Shown here piece after piece: positions 32,874 through 35,041 of a DNA stretch of 35,041 nt. Location of the stretch: positions 1 to 35,041 of the forward strand of contig JAEOTF010000018.1 of assembly GCA_016840025.1 (NCBI GenBank). Reading direction: 5' to 3'. The position numbers and the translations under genes are program-made. The notes under the pieces are model-generated. The model was not told the origin of the DNA, made no database searches, and saw only the letters and a program-made list of their open reading frames with translations. The DNA comes from Candidatus Hodarchaeota archaeon (GTDB lineage Archaea > Asgardarchaeota > Heimdallarchaeia > Hodarchaeales > YT1-039). Numbering within the stretch: the stretch's first letter is position 1; the number at the start of each line of letters is the position of its first letter.

Positions 32874-34874
32874 GTGACGAATTTTACTCGAAATTCATTA
32901 TTGATTGTTATTGTATTCACAATAGGAGTAATATTCTTTTCAATATTCGCCACTTGCTCAACCCGAGGTACTGCAGATCATTGTATCATTAATATGAGTT
33001 CACCAAATTCTTCTTCTATAACACCCTCTACTATGTCCTATACACCTCATCATCCTGTCCTGATTGAGGGAAATGCTGATTTCCATACCCAAGCTAGTGT
33101 AGAGGGGTGGTCGGGGATAGGAACAGTTGATAAACCATATATAATTAGCGGATTAAAGATCAGTGGTCCTAAAGAGAGTTATCTCATAGAAATTCGCAAT
33201 ACAGATGTCCATTTTCGGATCAAGAATTGTTTTCTTCAGGAAGGTGATGGTATTCGTCTTACTAATGTCTGCAATGGGCACCTTATTAATAATAAACTCA
33301 CGAAAAATCGAGGTGGTATTAATGTTTGGTATTCAGAGAATAATAGTCTTACAGGTAATCTGATCATCAATAATATGTATGGCATTTCTCTTTCGCATTC
33401 TCAGAATATTACTCTAGTAGATAACATAGTTACTAACCTCTCAATACGTGGCATTTCTCTTTCGCAGTCTGAAAATTGTACTCTGATAAATAACACAATT
33501 GCCAATATCAATGGATCTATATTGAGTGATTATCCAATGTATGCTGCAATATATCTTCATGACTCTAATAATGTTACATTATGGGGTAATACCGTTGCTA
33601 ATAACAAATTTCACACGTTTACTTATTATGCTATGGATGGAATTCGTTTTGACTCATGTGTAAATTGCGATCTAACCGCTAATCAGGTCATCAATAACGA
33701 TATGGGGATTCGACTTAATAATTCCCCTAATACCACGCTAACAAGCAATACAATCGCAAATAACCGTTTCGACGGGATTTCTATTAGCAAAACTGATAAT
33801 ACAATACTGATATCTAATAAACTCATCAACAACGGAGGGGTTGGGATTACAGTTCGTGGTAATGGATGTACTCTAACAAATAATATCATTGCTAATAACG
33901 AAAGAGAAGGGATTGTTCTAGGAAGGCTATGGAGTTCGAATCGTCCTCGAAGTTCAAGTAATTGTTCCTTATCTAACAATACAGTCATCTATAACAAGAA
34001 ACATGGCGTTTTACTCGATTCTTACGCAGCCAACCATACAATATCCGAGAGTACTTTCTATTGCAATAATATGGAAGGATCTAGTTCTCAAGCTTATGAT
34101 AATGGCTCCAATAACCTTTTTGTCAATAATTTTTGGGACGAGTGGATCAGTCCTGACGCTAACAATGATGACATCGTGGATAATCCATATAGCCTAGATG
34201 GAGTTGCTAATAACCACGATTACTCCCCTCTTATCCATCCTTTCAATTCTATTGATACATTTGATTCTGATGGTGATAGATTGATCAATATTTATGAAAA
34301 TTTATTGGGAACCAATCCCCGTTCGACGGATTCAGATGGAGACGGTATTGACGATTTTGAAGAAATCTATGAATTTCATTCTGATCCGACAGACTCAGAT
34401 TCAGATGATGATTTCTTCCCTGATGGGTGGGATTCTGGTTGGTGGGGGAATCCTAACAAGAATTGGGACAATCCGTTGACAAGGGGAGTAACTCTTATCC
34501 TTATCTTAATTGGTATTTGTGGTTTGTTAGCATGGATCTTCTACTTTAGACTCCATTTATCAAAACTTCAACAGGATTTAGACTTATTGCTCCACCAATT
34601 TCAACAATACACTCAGCAATTTCAAGATACTATATCCGCCATTCAGACTTTAGAAAATCTAGAAGAAATCGAAGCCGCAGCAAACCATATTACTCTCTCT
34701 TTTGAGTCCTATGAAAGTTTCTACTTATTCGCACAGCAATTGGTTAGACTAAGATGGCTCCCACCCTTTTTGCGTCCCACTCTGACCGATTGGGATAATT
34801 CTTTTGCATTGATCACAAATTCTTTTCGAATGTTCCAACAAACGCTTTTAAAACATCTAGAAATGAAATATTAA
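32874..34874 (+). CDS. Membrane-anchored NosD-like right-handed beta-helix surface protein with calcium-binding repeats
   Basis: A 666-residue protein from the chosen start. An N-terminal helix (about 6-29) serves as signal or anchor. Residues about 65-445 are parallel beta-helix repeats of the NosD/CASH type, with recurring turns such as NNSLTGNLIINNMYGISLS, NCTLINNTIANI and NTTLTSNTIANNRFDGISI. Residues about 464-522 carry acidic calcium loops of the thrombospondin-3 type (DSDGDRL, DSDGDGIDDFEE, DSDSDDDFFPDG). A transmembrane helix (about 539-556) is followed by about 105 helical residues rich in Gln and Leu, expected in the cytoplasm. GTG at 32874 is preferred because AAGGAAGG lies 8 bases upstream; ATG at 32820 would add 18 residues. 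Beta-helices of this kind often bind or cleave polysaccharides; no catalytic residues are evident. Confidence 0.85.
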   Translation: MTNFTRNSLLIVIVFTIGVIFFSIFATCSTRGTADHCIINMSSPNSSSITPSTMSYTPHHPVLIEGNADFHTQASVEGWSGIGTVDKPYIISGLKISGPKESYLIEIRNTDVHFRIKNCFLQEGDGIRLTNVCNGHLINNKLTKNRGGINVWYSENNSLTGNLIINNMYGISLSHSQNITLVDNIVTNLSIRGISLSQSENCTLINNTIANINGSILSDYPMYAAIYLHDSNNVTLWGNTVANNKFHTFTYYAMDGIRFDSCVNCDLTANQVINNDMGIRLNNSPNTTLTSNTIANNRFDGISISKTDNTILISNKLINNGGVGITVRGNGCTLTNNIIANNEREGIVLGRLWSSNRPRSSSNCSLSNNTVIYNKKHGVLLDSYAANHTISESTFYCNNMEGSSSQAYDNGSNNLFVNNFWDEWISPDANNDDIVDNPYSLDGVANNHDYSPLIHPFNSIDTFDSDGDRLINIYENLLGTNPRSTDSDGDGIDDFEEIYEFHSDPTDSDSDDDFFPDGWDSGWWGNPNKNWDNPLTRGVTLILILIGICGLLAWIFYFRLHLSKLQQDLDLLLHQFQQYTQQFQDTISAIQTLENLEEIEAAANHITLSFESYESFYLFAQQLVRLRWLPPFLRPTLTDWDNSFALITNSFRMFQQTLLKHLEMKY

Positions 34875-35041
34875 TGCGGAAAGCATATTATATAGCCATT
34901 CAAGAGAATTAGGAACAATTAAAGTAATCCTAGTAAAAACAGTAATTACATTAATCATCTGTATTGTATAAAAAGGAATCTCTTGCTCATATATGTAGAA
35001 GTTACCGTTTCAAATCAACCAATTGGTTGTAAAAATTGAGA

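Noticed and set aside
33930..33955. A GTTCGAATC-like string resembling a tRNA T-loop
   Set aside because: It lies inside the beta-helix coding frame and no acceptor stem or anticodon arm can be folded around it.
33683..33988. A 101-codon minus-strand frame within the beta-helix gene
   Set aside because: It arises from the repetitive coding sequence on the other strand and has no start signal or recognisable motif.
35016..35029. Perfect 14-bp palindrome CAACCAATTGGTTG at the window end
   Set aside because: No gene, promoter or second copy is visible next to it, and one palindrome of this size can occur by chance in A+T-rich DNA. The context lies outside the window.

Overview
The window is an A+T-rich stretch (roughly one-third G+C by eye) of an archaeal genome, most likely an Asgard archaeon. 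Two neighbouring Rab/Ras-like small GTPases with complete G1-G5 motifs suggest this, together with archaeal TATA-like boxes, GGTGA/AGGAG ribosome sites, frequent GTG/TTG starts and archaeal-style C-terminal surface anchors. The assignment to Asgard, perhaps near Heimdallarchaeia, is inference; no rRNA or other marker gene is present.

Layout. 1-3.2 kb (minus strand): the two GTPases and an asparaginyl-tRNA synthetase. 3.2-8.1 kb: single housekeeping or accessory genes, namely a malate/lactate-family dehydrogenase, a rhomboid protease, a GNAT acetyltransferase, a Nudix hydrolase and an orphan AAA-type ATPase. 8.4-15.0 kb (minus strand): a complete oligopeptide/dipeptide-type ABC importer in the order binding protein, two permeases, two ATPases. 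The last ATPase is very unusual: it has a two-helix membrane insertion inside its nucleotide-binding domain and three 50-residue tandem repeats inside its C-terminal cysteine domain. 15.4-26.7 kb: a carbohydrate island with a GT4 glycosyltransferase and a membrane protein divergent from it, then a sugar ABC importer (binding protein, two permeases, MalK-like ATPase), a GH13_18 sucrose/glucosylglycerate-phosphorylase-like enzyme and a GT-A glycosyltransferase. I read this as import and turnover of a glucoside, possibly a glucosylglycerate-type compatible solute. 26.8-29.8 kb: a bactofilin-like protein and a large anchored surface protein. 30.1-31.7 kb: unrecognised small genes, one of them apparently a reading frame broken by a single in-frame stop, associated with a 19-bp direct repeat. 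31.9-32.6 kb: a XisH-XisI pair, best known from cyanobacteria. 32.9-34.9 kb: a surface beta-helix protein with calcium-binding repeats, a membrane helix and a helical tail.

How the genes work together. The two ABC systems are each complete and share a design: the binding protein is encoded first, ends in a membrane anchor with a basic tail, and is followed by a T-rich tract that could terminate part of the transcripts so that the binding protein is made in excess. The strongest candidates for undescribed biology are the remodelled peptide-transporter ATPase, the XisHI pair with the neighbouring broken gene and repeats, and the MalF-like permease with an extra N-terminal membrane domain. All functional statements rest on motif reading; no database search was run.
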